Origin: Bacteroidales bacterium
Lineage (GTDB): Bacteria > Bacteroidota > Bacteroidia > Bacteroidales > UBA932
NCBI GenBank assembly: GCA_016287875.1
Contig: JAEEXQ010000020.1
Coordinates: 1 to 32,189, forward strand
DNA: 32,189 nt
Reading direction: 5' to 3'
Below, piece after piece: positions 1 through 9,320 of the stretch. The position numbers and the translations under genes are program-made. Position 1 is the stretch's first letter. Each line of letters opens with the position of its first letter. The notes beneath the pieces were generated by a model that worked only from the letters and a program-made list of their open reading frames with translations, had not been told where the DNA came from and did not search any database.

Positions 1-1046
1 TTCACGAGTTCCTGAATCTTGGGGATACGGGTGGATCCGCCGACGAGCAGGACCTCGTCGATGTCGGAGGTGCTCAGATGGGCATCCTGGAGGGCCTTGC
101 GGCAAGGCTCGATGCTGCGCTGGAAAAGATTGTCGCAGAGAGCTTCGAACTTGGCGCGGGTAAGGCTCTTCACCAAGTGACGGGGAACGCCGTCGACTGC
201 GGTGATATAAGGAAGGTTGATTTCGGTGCTGGTCTGGTTGGAGAGCTCGATCTTAGCCTTCTCGGCAGCTTCCTTGAGACGCTGCAGGGCCATAGGGTCC
301 TTCTTGAGGTCGAGGCCGCCGTTCTCGGATGCGAACTCGCTGGCGAGCCAGTCGATGATGACCTGGTCGAAATCGTCTCCTCCGAGGTGGGTGTCACCGT
401 TGGTGGACTTCACTTCGAAGACACCGTCGCCGAGCTCGAGGATGGAGATATCGAAGGTACCGCCACCGAGGTCGTACACGGCGACTTTCATATTCTTGTT
501 CTTCTTGTCAAGACCGTATGCAAGTGCTGCCGCGGTAGGCTCGTTGATGATACGCTTCACATCCAGACCTGCGATCTTGCCGGCTTCCTTGGTAGCCTGA
601 CGCTGGGAGTCGGAGAAGTATGCAGGAACGGTGATGACAGCCTCGGTAACGGGCTGGCGGAGGTAATCCTCGGCAGTTTTCTTCATCTTCTGAAGGATAA
701 TTGCAGAGATCTCCTGAGGAGAATACATACGTCCGTTGATGTCTACGCGGGGAGTATTGTTCTCGCCTTTCACCACGCTGTAAGGAACGCGGGCAGTCTC
801 TTTACCCACCTGATCGTAGGTCTCGCCCATGAACCTCTTTATGGAGAAAACGGTATTCTTAGGATTGGTGATGGCCTGGCGCTTTGCGGGGTTACCCACC
901 TTGCGCTCGCCGTCGTCGGTGAAAGCGACCACCGAAGGGGTGGTGCGCTGACCTTCATTATTGATTATTACGGTAGGCTGGTTGCCTTCCATGACCGCTA
1001 CGCAACTGTTGGTTGTTCCGAGGTCGATTCCAATGATTTTTCCCAT
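1..1046 (-). CDS. dnaK: Molecular chaperone DnaK (Hsp70), N-terminal part, cut by the left edge
   Basis: ATP-dependent Hsp70 chaperone that binds exposed hydrophobic segments of cytoplasmic proteins with DnaJ and GrpE. Reading leftward from ATG at 1046, the protein opens with [20 protein letters not shown], the Hsp70 phosphate-1 loop. The second phosphate motif DLGGGTFD and the segment [11 protein letters not shown] follow near residues 170-200, and the last readable part contains [15 protein letters not shown]. About 348 of the roughly 635 residues expected for the family are present, that is most of the ATPase domain; the substrate-binding domain lies outside the window. No CIRCE-type inverted repeat and no clear TAnnTTTG element were seen in the 120 bp upstream. 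The complementary strand of this gene is open for a long stretch and produces a false ORF that runs into rluA. Confidence 0.97.
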   Translation of the reverse strand, partial: MGKIIGIDLGTTNSCVAVMEGNQPTVIINNEGQRTTPSVVAFTDDGERKVGNPAKRQAITNPKNTVFSIKRFMGETYDQVGKETARVPYSVVKGENNTPRVDINGRMYSPQEISAIILQKMKKTAEDYLRQPVTEAVITVPAYFSDSQRQATKEAGKIAGLDVKRIINEPTAAALAYGLDKKNKNMKVAVYDLGGGTFDISILELGDGVFEVKSTNGDTHLGGDDFDQVIIDWLASEFASENGGLDLKKDPMALQRLKEAAEKAKIELSNQTSTEINLPYITAVDGVPRHLVKSLTRAKFEALCDNLFQRSIEPCRKALQDAHLSTSDIDEVLLVGGSTRIPKIQELV

Positions 1047-1130
1047 GATATATCTCTTTTATTCGTTATTCCGTTAATCTGTCAGCTCCAAGCCGACGCA
1101 TCAGGATATAACGAAAGCTGTGCCACCGGA

Positions 1131-1150
1131 ACAATTGTGACAAATTGTCA
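1131..1150. promoter_or_regulatory. Palindromic candidate operator in the dnaK-rluA intergenic region
   Basis: Two overlapping palindromes are visible: ACAATTGT at 1131-1138 and TGACAA-A-TTGTCA at 1138-1150, a perfect 6-bp dyad with a one-base centre. The second ends one base before the -7 element of rluA, so a bound repressor would block polymerase. The site also lies about 85-115 bp upstream of the dnaK start. No regulator for it is identifiable here, so the operator role is inference. Confidence 0.4.
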
Positions 1151-1151
1151 T

Positions 1152-1159
1152 TATCTTTG
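1152..1159 (+). promoter_or_regulatory. -7 promoter element of the RluA-type gene
   Basis: TATCTTTG matches the Bacteroidota -7 consensus TAnnTTTG exactly. It ends 7 nt before the ATG at 1167, so the transcript would have almost no leader. No TTTG -33 box is found at the usual 19-21 bp spacing. Confidence 0.5.
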
Positions 1160-1166
1160 CACGCAG

Positions 1167-1862
1167 ATGGATTATTCCGACATAGCATCCCGCATCATCT
1201 ACGAAGACAACCACCTTCTGGTCATAGACAAGAAGGTCGGGGAGATAGTGCAGGGGGACAAGACCGGCGACGAAGCTCTGAGCGAGACTCTCAAGGCCTT
1301 CATCAAGCAGCGTGACGCCAAACCCGGGAACGTATTCCTGGGTGTCACCCATCGCCTGGACAGGCCCGTGAGCGGACTTTGCATCTTTGCCAAGACATCC
1401 AAGGCGCTGGAAAGGATGAACGCAATGTTCCGCGACGGAGAGGTACACAAGACCTATATGGCGCTATGCTGCGCCGCTCCCGCCCGGAAGGAAGGAATGC
1501 TGGAAGACTGGTTGGAGCGCAACGAGAAACTCAACAAGAGCTTCGTAACCAGGAAACCCGGCCCCAAGGCCAAGCTTGCCAAACTGCGCTACCGCCACAT
1601 TGCGGACACGGAACGCTATTTTCTTCTGGAAGTGGAGCTGCTCACCGGCCGCCATCATCAGATACGCTGCCAGCTGTCCCATATGGGCTGTCCCATCAAG
1701 GGAGACCTCAAATACGGAGCGCCGCGTTCGAACCCGGACGGAGGGATATGCCTCCAGGCTCACAAGATTACTTTCGTCCATCCTGTGAAGAAGGAGCCTC
1801 TGTGTCTGGAGCTTCCTCTTCCACGTTCCTGGAAACTTTCCGGCGATGAGCCGTCAGCCTGA
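1167..1862 (+). CDS. RluA-family RNA pseudouridine synthase
   Basis: Isomerises specific uridines to pseudouridine in rRNA or tRNA; the exact target cannot be read from sequence. The 231-residue protein carries the family signature VTHRLDRPVSGLCIFAKT, with catalytic Asp65 in HRLD (62-65), and the later motif GRHHQIRCQLSHMGCPIKGD. There is no N-terminal S4 domain, so it resembles the short stand-alone RluA-like proteins common in Bacteroidota. The ATG at 1167 was chosen because the family match begins there (MDYSDIASRIIYEDNHLLVI) and a promoter element sits just upstream; the open frame extends farther left only as antisense of dnaK. The last 95 bp overlap the 3' end of the convergent AraC-type gene. 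Confidence 0.93.
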   Translation: MDYSDIASRIIYEDNHLLVIDKKVGEIVQGDKTGDEALSETLKAFIKQRDAKPGNVFLGVTHRLDRPVSGLCIFAKTSKALERMNAMFRDGEVHKTYMALCCAAPARKEGMLEDWLERNEKLNKSFVTRKPGPKAKLAKLRYRHIADTERYFLLEVELLTGRHHQIRCQLSHMGCPIKGDLKYGAPRSNPDGGICLQAHKITFVHPVKKEPLCLELPLPRSWKLSGDEPSA

Positions 1863-2829
1863 GCCGGGCCAGCATATCCGAAGGCGTCTCATTCAAGAAC
1901 ATACGGAACGCAAGGTTGAAGGTTACCTGCGAATGGAAGCCTGACATGAAAGCCACCTCCAGGACCCTCAGCCAGGGATCGTCCCTCATTACTTCCGCGG
2001 CATAAAGCACCCTGTGCCAGTTGACGAACTGGCGGAAATTCTTGCCCGTGTATTTGTTCACGGACCGGCTGATATAGACCTTGTTGATGCGGAGAATGTC
2101 GGACATTTCCTCGAGGGTGAACTTCTCCTTTAGGAATGGTTTCTTCTCCCTCATCACCTGCTCCACCCTGCTGTATGACTTCTGCAGTATGTCCTCCTCG
2201 ATCTCGGGATACAGGTTGGGCCCGTGGCCGTTGGTTATCATTATGGTCTGGATGCGCCTTTCCTTCTTGTGGCCTATCATCATCGTATAGCCGGTGTAGG
2301 CCTTGTAATGCAGCACCACGTCCAGTACGAAGAGCACGAAGGCCAGAATGCAGAATACCGACGGGGAGGCGTTTTTGCCGGAAAGCACCAGCGTCAGTAT
2401 GACCATCAGCAGCACTATCGCGGAATATACGGTACGGGAGTCCTCCTCTGCGCAGCACCACTGGGCATCCTTCCGGAAAAGTGCCGCCGGCTCCCGGTAT
2501 TTCATATGTATGGTGACGAAAAGTATGGGCAGGATGAAAAGTGCCGTGGGTATAAGGAAGAAATACTCCAGCATCTCCCTGCCCGATACCAGGAAATTGA
2601 ATACCAGGTAATAGACGGAGATGCACACGGCGAAATACGAGGAGTTCACGAAGTCCTCGCGGCTCAGAGGATAGGATAGATACAGGACGGATGCTGCCAG
2701 CAGATAGCAGCATATCCTCAACGACCACTCCGACTCCGCCCCCCGGACGAAGCCTGTCAGCAGCAGGGCCAACAGGAGAGCTATCGGGGCCATCCTCAGG
2801 ATCAGATGGATTGTTACAATTCTTTTCAT
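1768..2829 (-). CDS. Membrane-bound AraC-family transcriptional regulator
   Basis: Predicted inner-membrane DNA-binding regulator of 353 residues. The N-terminal half has about six hydrophobic segments (roughly 9-27, 38-56, 62-84, 87-107, 133-151, 154-173). The C-terminal part from about residue 215 is an AraC-type double helix-turn-helix, seen in FTLEEMSDILRINKVYISRS and in VAFMSGFHSQVTFNLAFRMF, the conserved second helix region. Architectures of this kind are frequent in Bacteroidota; signal and target genes are unknown. A 30-residue polar tail follows the HTH, and its codons overlap the end of the convergent pseudouridine synthase by 95 bp. The start is ATG at 2829, with a hairpin-forming repeat 50-80 nt upstream. 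Confidence 0.88.
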   Translation of the reverse strand: MKRIVTIHLILRMAPIALLLALLLTGFVRGAESEWSLRICCYLLAASVLYLSYPLSREDFVNSSYFAVCISVYYLVFNFLVSGREMLEYFFLIPTALFILPILFVTIHMKYREPAALFRKDAQWCCAEEDSRTVYSAIVLLMVILTLVLSGKNASPSVFCILAFVLFVLDVVLHYKAYTGYTMMIGHKKERRIQTIMITNGHGPNLYPEIEEDILQKSYSRVEQVMREKKPFLKEKFTLEEMSDILRINKVYISRSVNKYTGKNFRQFVNWHRVLYAAEVMRDDPWLRVLEVAFMSGFHSQVTFNLAFRMFLNETPSDMLARLRLTAHRRKVSRNVEEEAPDTEAPSSQDGRK

Positions 2830-2878
2830 GTGGTCAACTGTTTAAGGTCTGGTTTTGTCGGCGCAATATAAGAATATC

Positions 2879-2909
2879 CCCCCGTTCGGAGGTAGTCCTG
2901 AACAGGGGG
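2879..2909. promoter_or_regulatory. Inverted repeat upstream of the AraC-type gene
   Basis: CCCCC-GTTC at 2879-2887 pairs with GAAC-A-GGGGG at 2900-2909, with one bulged base; the 12-nt interior can pair further (GGA with TCC). It lies in the 135-bp gap between the YitT stop and the AraC-type start. No T-run follows on either strand, so it is a poor intrinsic terminator. An operator or 5'-UTR hairpin for the regulator is more likely, but this is inference. Confidence 0.35.
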
Positions 2910-2964
2910 TAAAAACAGAAATGTACGATTTAAAAGATGAAAAGTTTTTACCTACATAAAATAC

Positions 2965-3897
2965 CTACATCTTTTTCTTTATTTCGTCAAAGCCTTTGCC
3001 ATACACTCCGGTTACCGAGGAAACGGAGAGAAAAGCCGCAGGGTCTATAGCCTTGATATAGCGTAGAAGCAGGTTCAAGTCGGTTTTTCGGGTAAGGACC
3101 ATAAGCACTTCGGTCTGCTCTTTGGTGTACCATCCCTTGCCGTCCAGGACGGTTACACCACGGTGCAGGTCCTTGGTTATGGCATCGGCAATCTTAGCAT
3201 AATGTTTTGACAATATGAAAAGTTGCACGCTCTGCCGCGAACCCGTTATGACCAGGTCGAGCACCGTACTGTTGATGGTTATGAGTATGAAACCGTAAAC
3301 CACGGTGGTAAGTTTCTCGACGAAAGGCACCAATCCGCCGTCGGGTTTGTAGGAAGGGACCAGCAGCGAACTCAGGATGACCACCACGTCCATATACAGA
3401 ATCAGGCGGCCCGGGGATACGTTACGGTACTTGTTCACCATCAGGGCGATGATGTCCGTTCCGCCGGTACTGCCTCCGGCTACCATAGTCAGCCCGATAC
3501 CGACTCCGACCATTATACCGCCCATTATCGTGCTCATCAGCTTGCCGTTGTCCAGGGAGATGGCCTGGATGAAATCGGCAGGGATGATGCCCTGGAAAAG
3601 GTTCAGCCCTATGGAGGCCAGCACCGTGGCGTAGATAGTCTTCCAGCCGAAGCTGAAGCCCAGTACGAAAAGTGCGGCGATGATCAACGCCACATTGATG
3701 ACGAAGTAGGAATAACCTATCTTGATTACTCCGTGCGTCGCATACTGGAGTATGGCGGAAAGACCGGTCACGCCGCCGCCGACCAGATTGTTGGTAACAA
3801 GGAAGATGCTCCATCCCAGCACATAGAGCAATATGCCCAGGGTAATCAGGGCATACTCCTTGATCGTAAGTCCTACGCTAGTTCTTTTGATCGCCAT
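2965..3897 (-). CDS. YitT family membrane protein with DUF2179 domain (copy 1)
   Basis: Integral inner-membrane protein of 310 residues, function not established for the family. It has about five to six transmembrane helices in residues 15-200, including a glycine-rich stretch around [27 protein letters not shown] residues typical of YitT. A soluble C-terminal DUF2179 domain follows at about 215-300 (KHYAKIADAITKDLHRGVTV). The start ATG at 3897 ([10 protein letters not shown]) was preferred to one 57 bp upstream because it begins at the conserved region; it still overlaps the upstream YitT gene by 20 bp. It is the last gene of the long minus-strand run. A 9-bp direct repeat TACCTACAT (2949-2957 and 2962-2970) straddles its stop codon. 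Confidence 0.9.
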   Translation of the reverse strand: MAIKRTSVGLTIKEYALITLGILLYVLGWSIFLVTNNLVGGGVTGLSAILQYATHGVIKIGYSYFVINVALIIAALFVLGFSFGWKTIYATVLASIGLNLFQGIIPADFIQAISLDNGKLMSTIMGGIMVGVGIGLTMVAGGSTGGTDIIALMVNKYRNVSPGRLILYMDVVVILSSLLVPSYKPDGGLVPFVEKLTTVVYGFILITINSTVLDLVITGSRQSVQLFILSKHYAKIADAITKDLHRGVTVLDGKGWYTKEQTEVLMVLTRKTDLNLLLRYIKAIDPAAFLSVSSVTGVYGKGFDEIKKKM

Positions 3898-4816
3898 TAT
3901 TCTTTTTCTTTTTGCCGGATATTCCGGCCTTGATTTCTTCGAAGCCCTCTCCATACACGCTACCCACGGGATTCACCGTGAGGAAGGCCTTGTCGTCCAG
4001 GGATTTGATGACCCTCGTGACCTCGGGCACTTCATTGCGGCGCATAAGCAGCAGAAGTACGTCCTTTTCCTGCTTGGTGTACCATCCTATGGCTTTCAGC
4101 ACCGTCACTCCCCTCTCCATCTTGCCTATGATGTAATCTGCAATCTCCTTCTGGCGCGACGAGAATACCAGCAGCTGTACCGCTCCCCGGTCACCGATCA
4201 CCACAAAGTCGATGACGCAGGCGTAGGTCGCCATCATTATATAACCATAGACCATATCGCCGAAGGCCCTGCCAGGCAGGAAGAGAATGGAGGTGATGAT
4301 TATGAAGTCGGTGATGAGGAACATGGAACTCAGGGACACCGGCCAGTACTTATGCACTATCAGGGCTATGATGTCGGTGCCTCCGGTGCTGCCTCCCTTG
4401 CGTATGGTGAGTCCGATGCCGACCGCCTCCAGCACACCGGATATGACCGGAATCATCACCTTCTCAGGCACGTAGAAGAAGTTTCCGGGGATGGCTTTCA
4501 TCCAGCCCAGGTCGGCGAACATCTTAAGCGCCAGCGCCTGCACCGCTATGCAGTAGACGGTGCGGAACCCGAATCCGATGCCAAAGATCAAAACCGCCAT
4601 GACGATGAGCGCGACGTTGATAACGGCATATGAGTACGAAGCTATGATGGCACCGCCCGTGGCATACTCGATAACGGCGCAAAGACCCATCAGGCCACCG
4701 GCCGACATTCCGTTGGGGATCATGAAGCATTCCCAGGCGACCGTCACCAGCAGCACGCCGACGGTCATCACGAAATAATCCCCGAGGGTGGAGAGTATTT
4801 TGCTCTTCTGTTTCAT
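3878..4816 (-). CDS. YitT family membrane protein with DUF2179 domain (copy 2)
   Basis: Second member of a tandem YitT pair, 312 residues, with the same plan: hydrophobic helices in the first 210 residues, the shared [14 protein letters not shown] motif, and a C-terminal DUF2179 domain beginning near [18 protein letters not shown]. The two copies align along their full length but are clearly diverged, so this is an old duplication. The C-terminus ends in a lysine/asparagine-rich tail. The start codon shares an ATGA with the leuS stop (4813-4816), a translational-coupling arrangement, although there is no functional link to leucyl-tRNA charging. Substrate unknown. Confidence 0.9.
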   Translation of the reverse strand: MKQKSKILSTLGDYFVMTVGVLLVTVAWECFMIPNGMSAGGLMGLCAVIEYATGGAIIASYSYAVINVALIVMAVLIFGIGFGFRTVYCIAVQALALKMFADLGWMKAIPGNFFYVPEKVMIPVISGVLEAVGIGLTIRKGGSTGGTDIIALIVHKYWPVSLSSMFLITDFIIITSILFLPGRAFGDMVYGYIMMATYACVIDFVVIGDRGAVQLLVFSSRQKEIADYIIGKMERGVTVLKAIGWYTKQEKDVLLLLMRRNEVPEVTRVIKSLDDKAFLTVNPVGSVYGEGFEEIKAGISGKKKKNNGDQKN

Positions 4817-7545
4817 TTAAGGACTATGTTTACCATCCTCCCGGGAACCACTATCACCTTCACGATGTTCAGCCCGCCGACATACTTGGCAGTCTGCTCC
4901 ATCTCGCGGATGCGGGCCTCGACCTCGGCAGGAGCCGCACTCTTGGGCATATCCACGGTGAAACGGGTCTTGCCGTTGAAAGCGACCGGATAAGTGACGC
5001 TGTCCTCGACGGTAAGGCTCTCGTCATACACGGGGAAACTCGCGCGGGTGACGCTTCCCTCGTGACCCAGCTGCTCCCAGAGTTCCTCCGCGATATGAGG
5101 CGCGAAGGGCGACAGCAGCACGACCAGAGGCTCCAGGACCTCGCGTGAGGTGCATCCAAGTTCGGTCAGCTCGTTCACGGCTATCATGAATGCGCTGATG
5201 GTGGTATTGTAGGAGAAATTCTCTATATCTTCCTGTTCTTTGCCGATTAGCTTGTGGAGGGCCTTGAGTTCCGCAGCGCTTGCCTTGGTGTCGGTCACGA
5301 GGAATTTCTCGCGGTCGTGGTAGAGCCTCCAGAACTTGCGGAGGAACCTGTTCACGCCGTCGATTCCCTTGGTATCCCAAGGCTTGCTCTGCTCCACGGG
5401 GCCGAGGAACATCTCGTAAAGACGCAGGGTGTCGGCGCCGTAGTTCTCGCAGATGTCGTCGGGGTTCACCACGTTGTACATACTCTTGCTCATCTTCTCG
5501 ACTGCCCAGCCGCAGATGTACTCGCCATTCTCGAGCACGAATTCGGCATCATTGTATTCGGGCCTCCAGGCCTTGAAGGCCTCAAGGTCGAGCTTGTCGT
5601 TGTGGACTATGTTGATGTCCACGTGGATCTCGGTGGTATCGTACTGGTCCTTAAGGCCGAGGGAGACGAACTTGTTGGTGCCGACTATACGGTACACGAA
5701 GTTCGAACGGCCCTGGATCATTCCCTGGTTGACCAGCTTGCGGAAAGGCTCATCCTCGCAGACATAGCCGAGGTCATAGAGGAACTTGTTCCAGAATCTC
5801 GAGTAGATGAGATGTCCGGTGGCGTGCTCGGTGCCACCGACGTACAGATCCACGTTCCTCCAGTATTTGTCCGCATCCGCGCTGACCAGCGCATTGTCGT
5901 TGTGGGGATCCATATAGCGCAGATAATATGCGCTCGAACCTGCGAAACCGGGCATGGTGCTGGTTTCGAGGGGATGTCCCTTGTAGTTCCAGTCCTTGGC
6001 CCTGGAAAGGGGAGGTTCCCCGTTCTTGGACTTGTAGGACTCGATTTCAGGCAGCACCAGAGGGAGTTCCTCGTCGGGGATGGGGGTCGCGATTCCGTCC
6101 TTATAGTAGATAGGGAAAGGCTCTCCCCAATAACGCTGGCGGGAGAAGATGGCATCGCGCAGGCGGTAATTCGTCTTGCGGCGTCCCAGGCCGTGGGCCT
6201 CGACATAGTCCTTGGCGGCCTCTATGGCCTGCTTGACATCCATTCCGTTCAGGAATCCGGAATTGATCATCACGCCCTCCTTGGCATCGAAGCTCTGCTC
6301 GCTCACGTCCGCACCCTCGATTAGGGGGATGATGGGCAGGCCGAACTTCTTGGCGAAGGCATAGTCGCGGCTGTCGTGGGCAGGGACGGCCATAATGGCG
6401 CCGGTGCCGTATCCGGCAAGCACATATTCAGAAATCCAGATAGGAACTTTCTCCCCGGTAAGAGGATTTATGCCGTATGATCCCGAGAATACGCCGGTGA
6501 CGCTCTTGGTCTCGGTCATACGCTCGCGCTCGGTCTTCTTCTTTACTTCCTTGATATAGGCCGCTACCGCCTCTTTCTGCCCGGGGGTGGTAAGTTCGTC
6601 CACCAGCTCACTCTCGGGAGCGAGCACCATGAAGGTGACTCCGAAAACGGTGTCGGCACGGGTGGTGAAGATGGTTATGGGCTTGTGGACATCGCCGCAG
6701 ACGGTGTCGAAAATCATTTCCGTTCCCTCGCTCTTGCCAATCCAGTTGCGCTGCATCTCCTTGAGGGAATCAGTCCAGTCGAGCTTGTCCAGGCTGTCGA
6801 GCAGGCGGCCGGCGTAGGCGGAAACCCTGAGCTGCCACTGCGTCATCTTCTTCTGCTCCACGGGGAAGCCGCCGCGCACGGAAAGGCCGTCCTTGACCTC
6901 GTCGTTCGCAAGCACGGTGCCCAGGCCCTCGCACCAGTTCACGGATGTCTCCCCCTGATATGCAATGCGGTAGCGCATCAGTATGTCGGATTTTTCCTTG
7001 GCGGATGCTTTGCTCCACATCTTGGGGGTGATGTCATCGTAGCCAGTGGTTTCGAACTTGGAGATAAGTTCGGTTATGGGGCGGGCCTTGTCCATCTCGG
7101 GGTCGTACCAACTCTTGAACATTCGCAGGAACGCCCATTGGGTCCATTTATAGTAGTCAGGATCACAAGTACGGAAAGAACGGTCCCAGTCGAAGGAGAA
7201 ACCGATGCGGTCGAGCTGCTGGCGATAGCGGGCGACGTTGTCGCTGGTGGTCTTCTCAGGATGCTGTCCGGTCTGGATGGCATACTGCTCGGCCGGAAGC
7301 CCGAATGCATCGTAGCCCATCGGATGGAGGACATTGAAGCCTTTGAGCCTCTTGTAGCGGGCATAGATATCGCTCGCTATGTAGCCGAGGGGATGCCCCA
7401 CGTGAAGGCCGGCCCCGGAGGGGTAAGGAAACATGTCCAGCACGTAAAACTTGGGTCTGGAAGCATCCTCAACCGTCTTGTAGGTCTTTTCCTCAGCCCA
7501 ACGCTTCTGCCATTTCTTCTCTATGGTCCTGAAATCGTAATCCAT
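4813..7545 (-). CDS. leuS: Leucyl-tRNA synthetase
   Basis: Class I cytoplasmic aminoacyl-tRNA synthetase that charges tRNA-Leu. The 910-residue length fits bacterial LeuRS. The HIGH motif appears as HVGH at 48-51 within [15 protein letters not shown], and KMSKS at 684-688. The CP1 editing domain is present ([18 protein letters not shown], then the [15 protein letters not shown] motif), followed by the anticodon-binding domain ([14 protein letters not shown]). The start at ATG 7545 ([16 protein letters not shown]) matches the usual N-terminus. It lies 4 bp after the stop of the M28-like/TonB gene and overlaps the next YitT gene by ATGA, so it is transcribed within the large minus-strand run. 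Confidence 0.98.
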   Translation of the reverse strand: MDYDFRTIEKKWQKRWAEEKTYKTVEDASRPKFYVLDMFPYPSGAGLHVGHPLGYIASDIYARYKRLKGFNVLHPMGYDAFGLPAEQYAIQTGQHPEKTTSDNVARYRQQLDRIGFSFDWDRSFRTCDPDYYKWTQWAFLRMFKSWYDPEMDKARPITELISKFETTGYDDITPKMWSKASAKEKSDILMRYRIAYQGETSVNWCEGLGTVLANDEVKDGLSVRGGFPVEQKKMTQWQLRVSAYAGRLLDSLDKLDWTDSLKEMQRNWIGKSEGTEMIFDTVCGDVHKPITIFTTRADTVFGVTFMVLAPESELVDELTTPGQKEAVAAYIKEVKKKTERERMTETKSVTGVFSGSYGINPLTGEKVPIWISEYVLAGYGTGAIMAVPAHDSRDYAFAKKFGLPIIPLIEGADVSEQSFDAKEGVMINSGFLNGMDVKQAIEAAKDYVEAHGLGRRKTNYRLRDAIFSRQRYWGEPFPIYYKDGIATPIPDEELPLVLPEIESYKSKNGEPPLSRAKDWNYKGHPLETSTMPGFAGSSAYYLRYMDPHNDNALVSADADKYWRNVDLYVGGTEHATGHLIYSRFWNKFLYDLGYVCEDEPFRKLVNQGMIQGRSNFVYRIVGTNKFVSLGLKDQYDTTEIHVDINIVHNDKLDLEAFKAWRPEYNDAEFVLENGEYICGWAVEKMSKSMYNVVNPDDICENYGADTLRLYEMFLGPVEQSKPWDTKGIDGVNRFLRKFWRLYHDREKFLVTDTKASAAELKALHKLIGKEQEDIENFSYNTTISAFMIAVNELTELGCTSREVLEPLVVLLSPFAPHIAEELWEQLGHEGSVTRASFPVYDESLTVEDSVTYPVAFNGKTRFTVDMPKSAAPAEVEARIREMEQTAKYVGGLNIVKVIVVPGRMVNIVLK

Positions 7546-7549
7546 TTTT

Positions 7550-8767
7550 CTATCTTTTATTCTTGTTCTTTTTCTTTTCCAAAACGAAATCTACATAAAC
7601 CGAAAGTTTGGTGCGCACGGCCTTGCCGGCAATCAGGCCCGGTTTCCAGTCGGGAGAGGCCTCGATCACCCTGATAGCCTCCTCGTCCAGAGATGGATGC
7701 ACGCCCTTTACCACCGTAACCTGGCCCACGTGCCCCTTTTCGTCGATGACGAACTCCACCTGGACCTTCCCCTGTATGCCGTTCTCTGAAGCGTACTTGG
7801 GATAGCGCAGATACACATATACCCAGTTGGCAAGGAAGAACGAAGGATTGGTGCGGCCGAGGAAGGAAGGCTTGGTGTCACAATCGTCGAAGCTCACGAC
7901 GGCAGCGGGCTTCTCCTGAGCCGGCCAGAAGGAAGGCTTGGCGGTACCGGAAAGGGTGACGCAGAAGTTGTAGATATATTCGCACTGGCGGGACAGTTCC
8001 TCATATTCAAGAGGATCTATTCCACCGTGATATTTCTTGAGGGGTTCGGCGGTGGTGAAGAACACCCCAGGAATCTCCTTTCCGAAGAAAGAACGGAAAT
8101 CCGATTCTGCAGGTTCTCTCGCAGTAAGCACGGGCAGGGCCGGCTGCAGGGAAGATGATACCGCCGAAATTATCTTGTTCATATCCGCATTGGAAGCGGT
8201 ATAGGCATAGAAGGCCTTGTTGGGATTGTCGAAGAGGTCGAGGTGGACGAACGCGTCGATGCGGGAGCTCTCTTCGAAAGCCCGGTTCAGGAAGTACCAG
8301 GAACCGGCGCTGGCGTGGGATGCGCCACCGAAGGCGGCGAAGAGGACCGAACGCTGCAGCAGCACCTTGTTGGTGGCAAGCTTTTCGGCCAGGGAGAGGA
8401 AAAGGGAAATCGCCGTAGCCGAAGATTGCGACAGGTTGGTGCTCACCACTATGTAGTTATCGTGCAGCGACTTGCCATAGCCGGGAATCCAGGCAATCAC
8501 GTTGTGGCAAGTGAGGGTATCGCCATCTTCCGACTTGATTCCGAAAGAACGGAAATCGGCGCTGCCAAGCACGTCCAGTCCGGAAGACTCCAGACGGCGG
8601 GACACGAAGGCGGCGAGGGCTTCCTCGCTTCCGAGGGCGGAGAGGGAATCCGCGGCAGAGCGCAGGGCAAGCGCTTCCTCCCCGGCAAATAGTTCATCGT
8701 AAGATTGGGCTGCCGAGATGCCGGCGGAAAGCAATACGCAGATAATCAGAAAGATAAGGCGCTTCAT
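7550..8767 (-). CDS. Exported M28-peptidase-like protein, likely inactive, with C-terminal TonB domain
   Basis: Predicted periplasmic protein of 405 residues: signal peptide at 1-20, an M28 aminopeptidase-like region at about 40-290, and a TonB C-terminal domain at about 310-400 ([20 protein letters not shown], then [21 protein letters not shown]). In the M28-like part the fold-defining strands are recognisable, but the ligands are missing: the usual HxD loop reads VVSTNLSQ, the catalytic Glu pair region reads [15 protein letters not shown], and the late His site reads SDFRSFF. Only the middle Asp (HLDLFD) remains. It therefore probably has no zinc-peptidase activity; the domain may be a binding module. 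An in-frame ATG at 8779 overlapping the upstream stop is an alternative start; 8767 gives the cleaner signal peptide. Confidence 0.85.
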   Translation of the reverse strand: MKRLIFLIICVLLSAGISAAQSYDELFAGEEALALRSAADSLSALGSEEALAAFVSRRLESSGLDVLGSADFRSFGIKSEDGDTLTCHNVIAWIPGYGKSLHDNYIVVSTNLSQSSATAISLFLSLAEKLATNKVLLQRSVLFAAFGGASHASAGSWYFLNRAFEESSRIDAFVHLDLFDNPNKAFYAYTASNADMNKIISAVSSSLQPALPVLTAREPAESDFRSFFGKEIPGVFFTTAEPLKKYHGGIDPLEYEELSRQCEYIYNFCVTLSGTAKPSFWPAQEKPAAVVSFDDCDTKPSFLGRTNPSFFLANWVYVYLRYPKYASENGIQGKVQVEFVIDEKGHVGQVTVVKGVHPSLDEEAIRVIEASPDWKPGLIAGKAVRTKLSVYVDFVLEKKKNKNKR

Positions 8768-8771
8768 CGGT

Positions 8772-9296
8772 TCATTCATTTACAAGAATCCATACATCCT
8801 TAGGGCAGAACGATTCCGTTTTGACCTTCTGGAGATTATCCCATAAATGTGCCAGAGTATCAGTTCCGGCTACACCGATAGCGGTAAAGCCGTTCCCATA
8901 AGGAACTTTCTGCACCGGATATCCGGCCCCTTCCGCTTTGGCGGCCATCCACGATGCGTTGGCGGCATTGGAGAACGCGCCCACTATGATATAATAGCGC
9001 TTGTCAAGCTTGACAGAGTTGGCCCTGCGCAGGCTGGAGACGGAAAGGATCATCTCGCCGGATTCCTTGATGCGGTCGATCAAGGCCAGCGAATCGGCCT
9101 TGGCCTTCTCCACGCGCCTCAGAGAATCCATCCTCGCCTGATGCGCGGCCTCCTCCCTGAGGATTAGCTCCCTTTTTGCAGCTATGTCGGCAGATGTCGG
9201 CCGTCCGGCAAGACGGCGGAAAGAATCGCAACCCTGCAGCAGGCAAAGAGCGAGGGCAAGCAGCATCAGAGCGGTTATCGGGCGTCCTTTCGTCAT
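8772..9296 (-). CDS. SPOR-domain lipoprotein
   Basis: Envelope lipoprotein of 174 residues. A signal peptide ends in the lipobox LQGC with Cys23 as the predicted lipidated residue. A charged helical stretch follows at about 35-90, then a SPOR domain at about 98-174 (KRYYIIVGAFSNAANASWMA). SPOR domains generally bind denuded peptidoglycan at the division site, so a role in cell-wall or division-site biology is likely but inferred. It lies 24 bp after phoH and its TGA sits in ATGAATGA, where the next gene could also start. A TATATTTG element lies 6 nt before its ATG. Confidence 0.88.
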   Translation of the reverse strand: MTKGRPITALMLLALALCLLQGCDSFRRLAGRPTSADIAAKRELILREEAAHQARMDSLRRVEKAKADSLALIDRIKESGEMILSVSSLRRANSVKLDKRYYIIVGAFSNAANASWMAAKAEGAGYPVQKVPYGNGFTAIGVAGTDTLAHLWDNLQKVKTESFCPKDVWILVNE

Positions 9297-9302
9297 AATC
9301 TA

Positions 9303-9310
9303 CAAATATA
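9303..9310 (-). promoter_or_regulatory. -7 promoter element of the SPOR lipoprotein gene
   Basis: On the minus strand the sequence reads TATATTTG-TAGATT-ATG, an exact TAnnTTTG match 6 nt from the start codon in the 24-bp gap after phoH. It suggests an internal promoter in the long run, giving a near-leaderless transcript. No TTTG box is seen at the right spacing. Confidence 0.45.
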
Positions 9311-9320
9311 AGAAAAACTA

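Noticed and set aside
78..1862. 594-residue plus-strand open frame
   Set aside because: Only its last 231 codons (from 1167) code for the pseudouridine synthase. The earlier part is the antisense strand of dnaK and shows no protein family.
2879..2909. Hairpin as rho-independent terminator
   Set aside because: No run of T follows the stem on either strand, so only a regulatory role is offered as a possibility.
3898..3954. Upstream ATG at 3954 for YitT copy 1
   Set aside because: It would add 19 highly charged residues encoded within the end of the preceding YitT gene. The conserved region begins at 3897.
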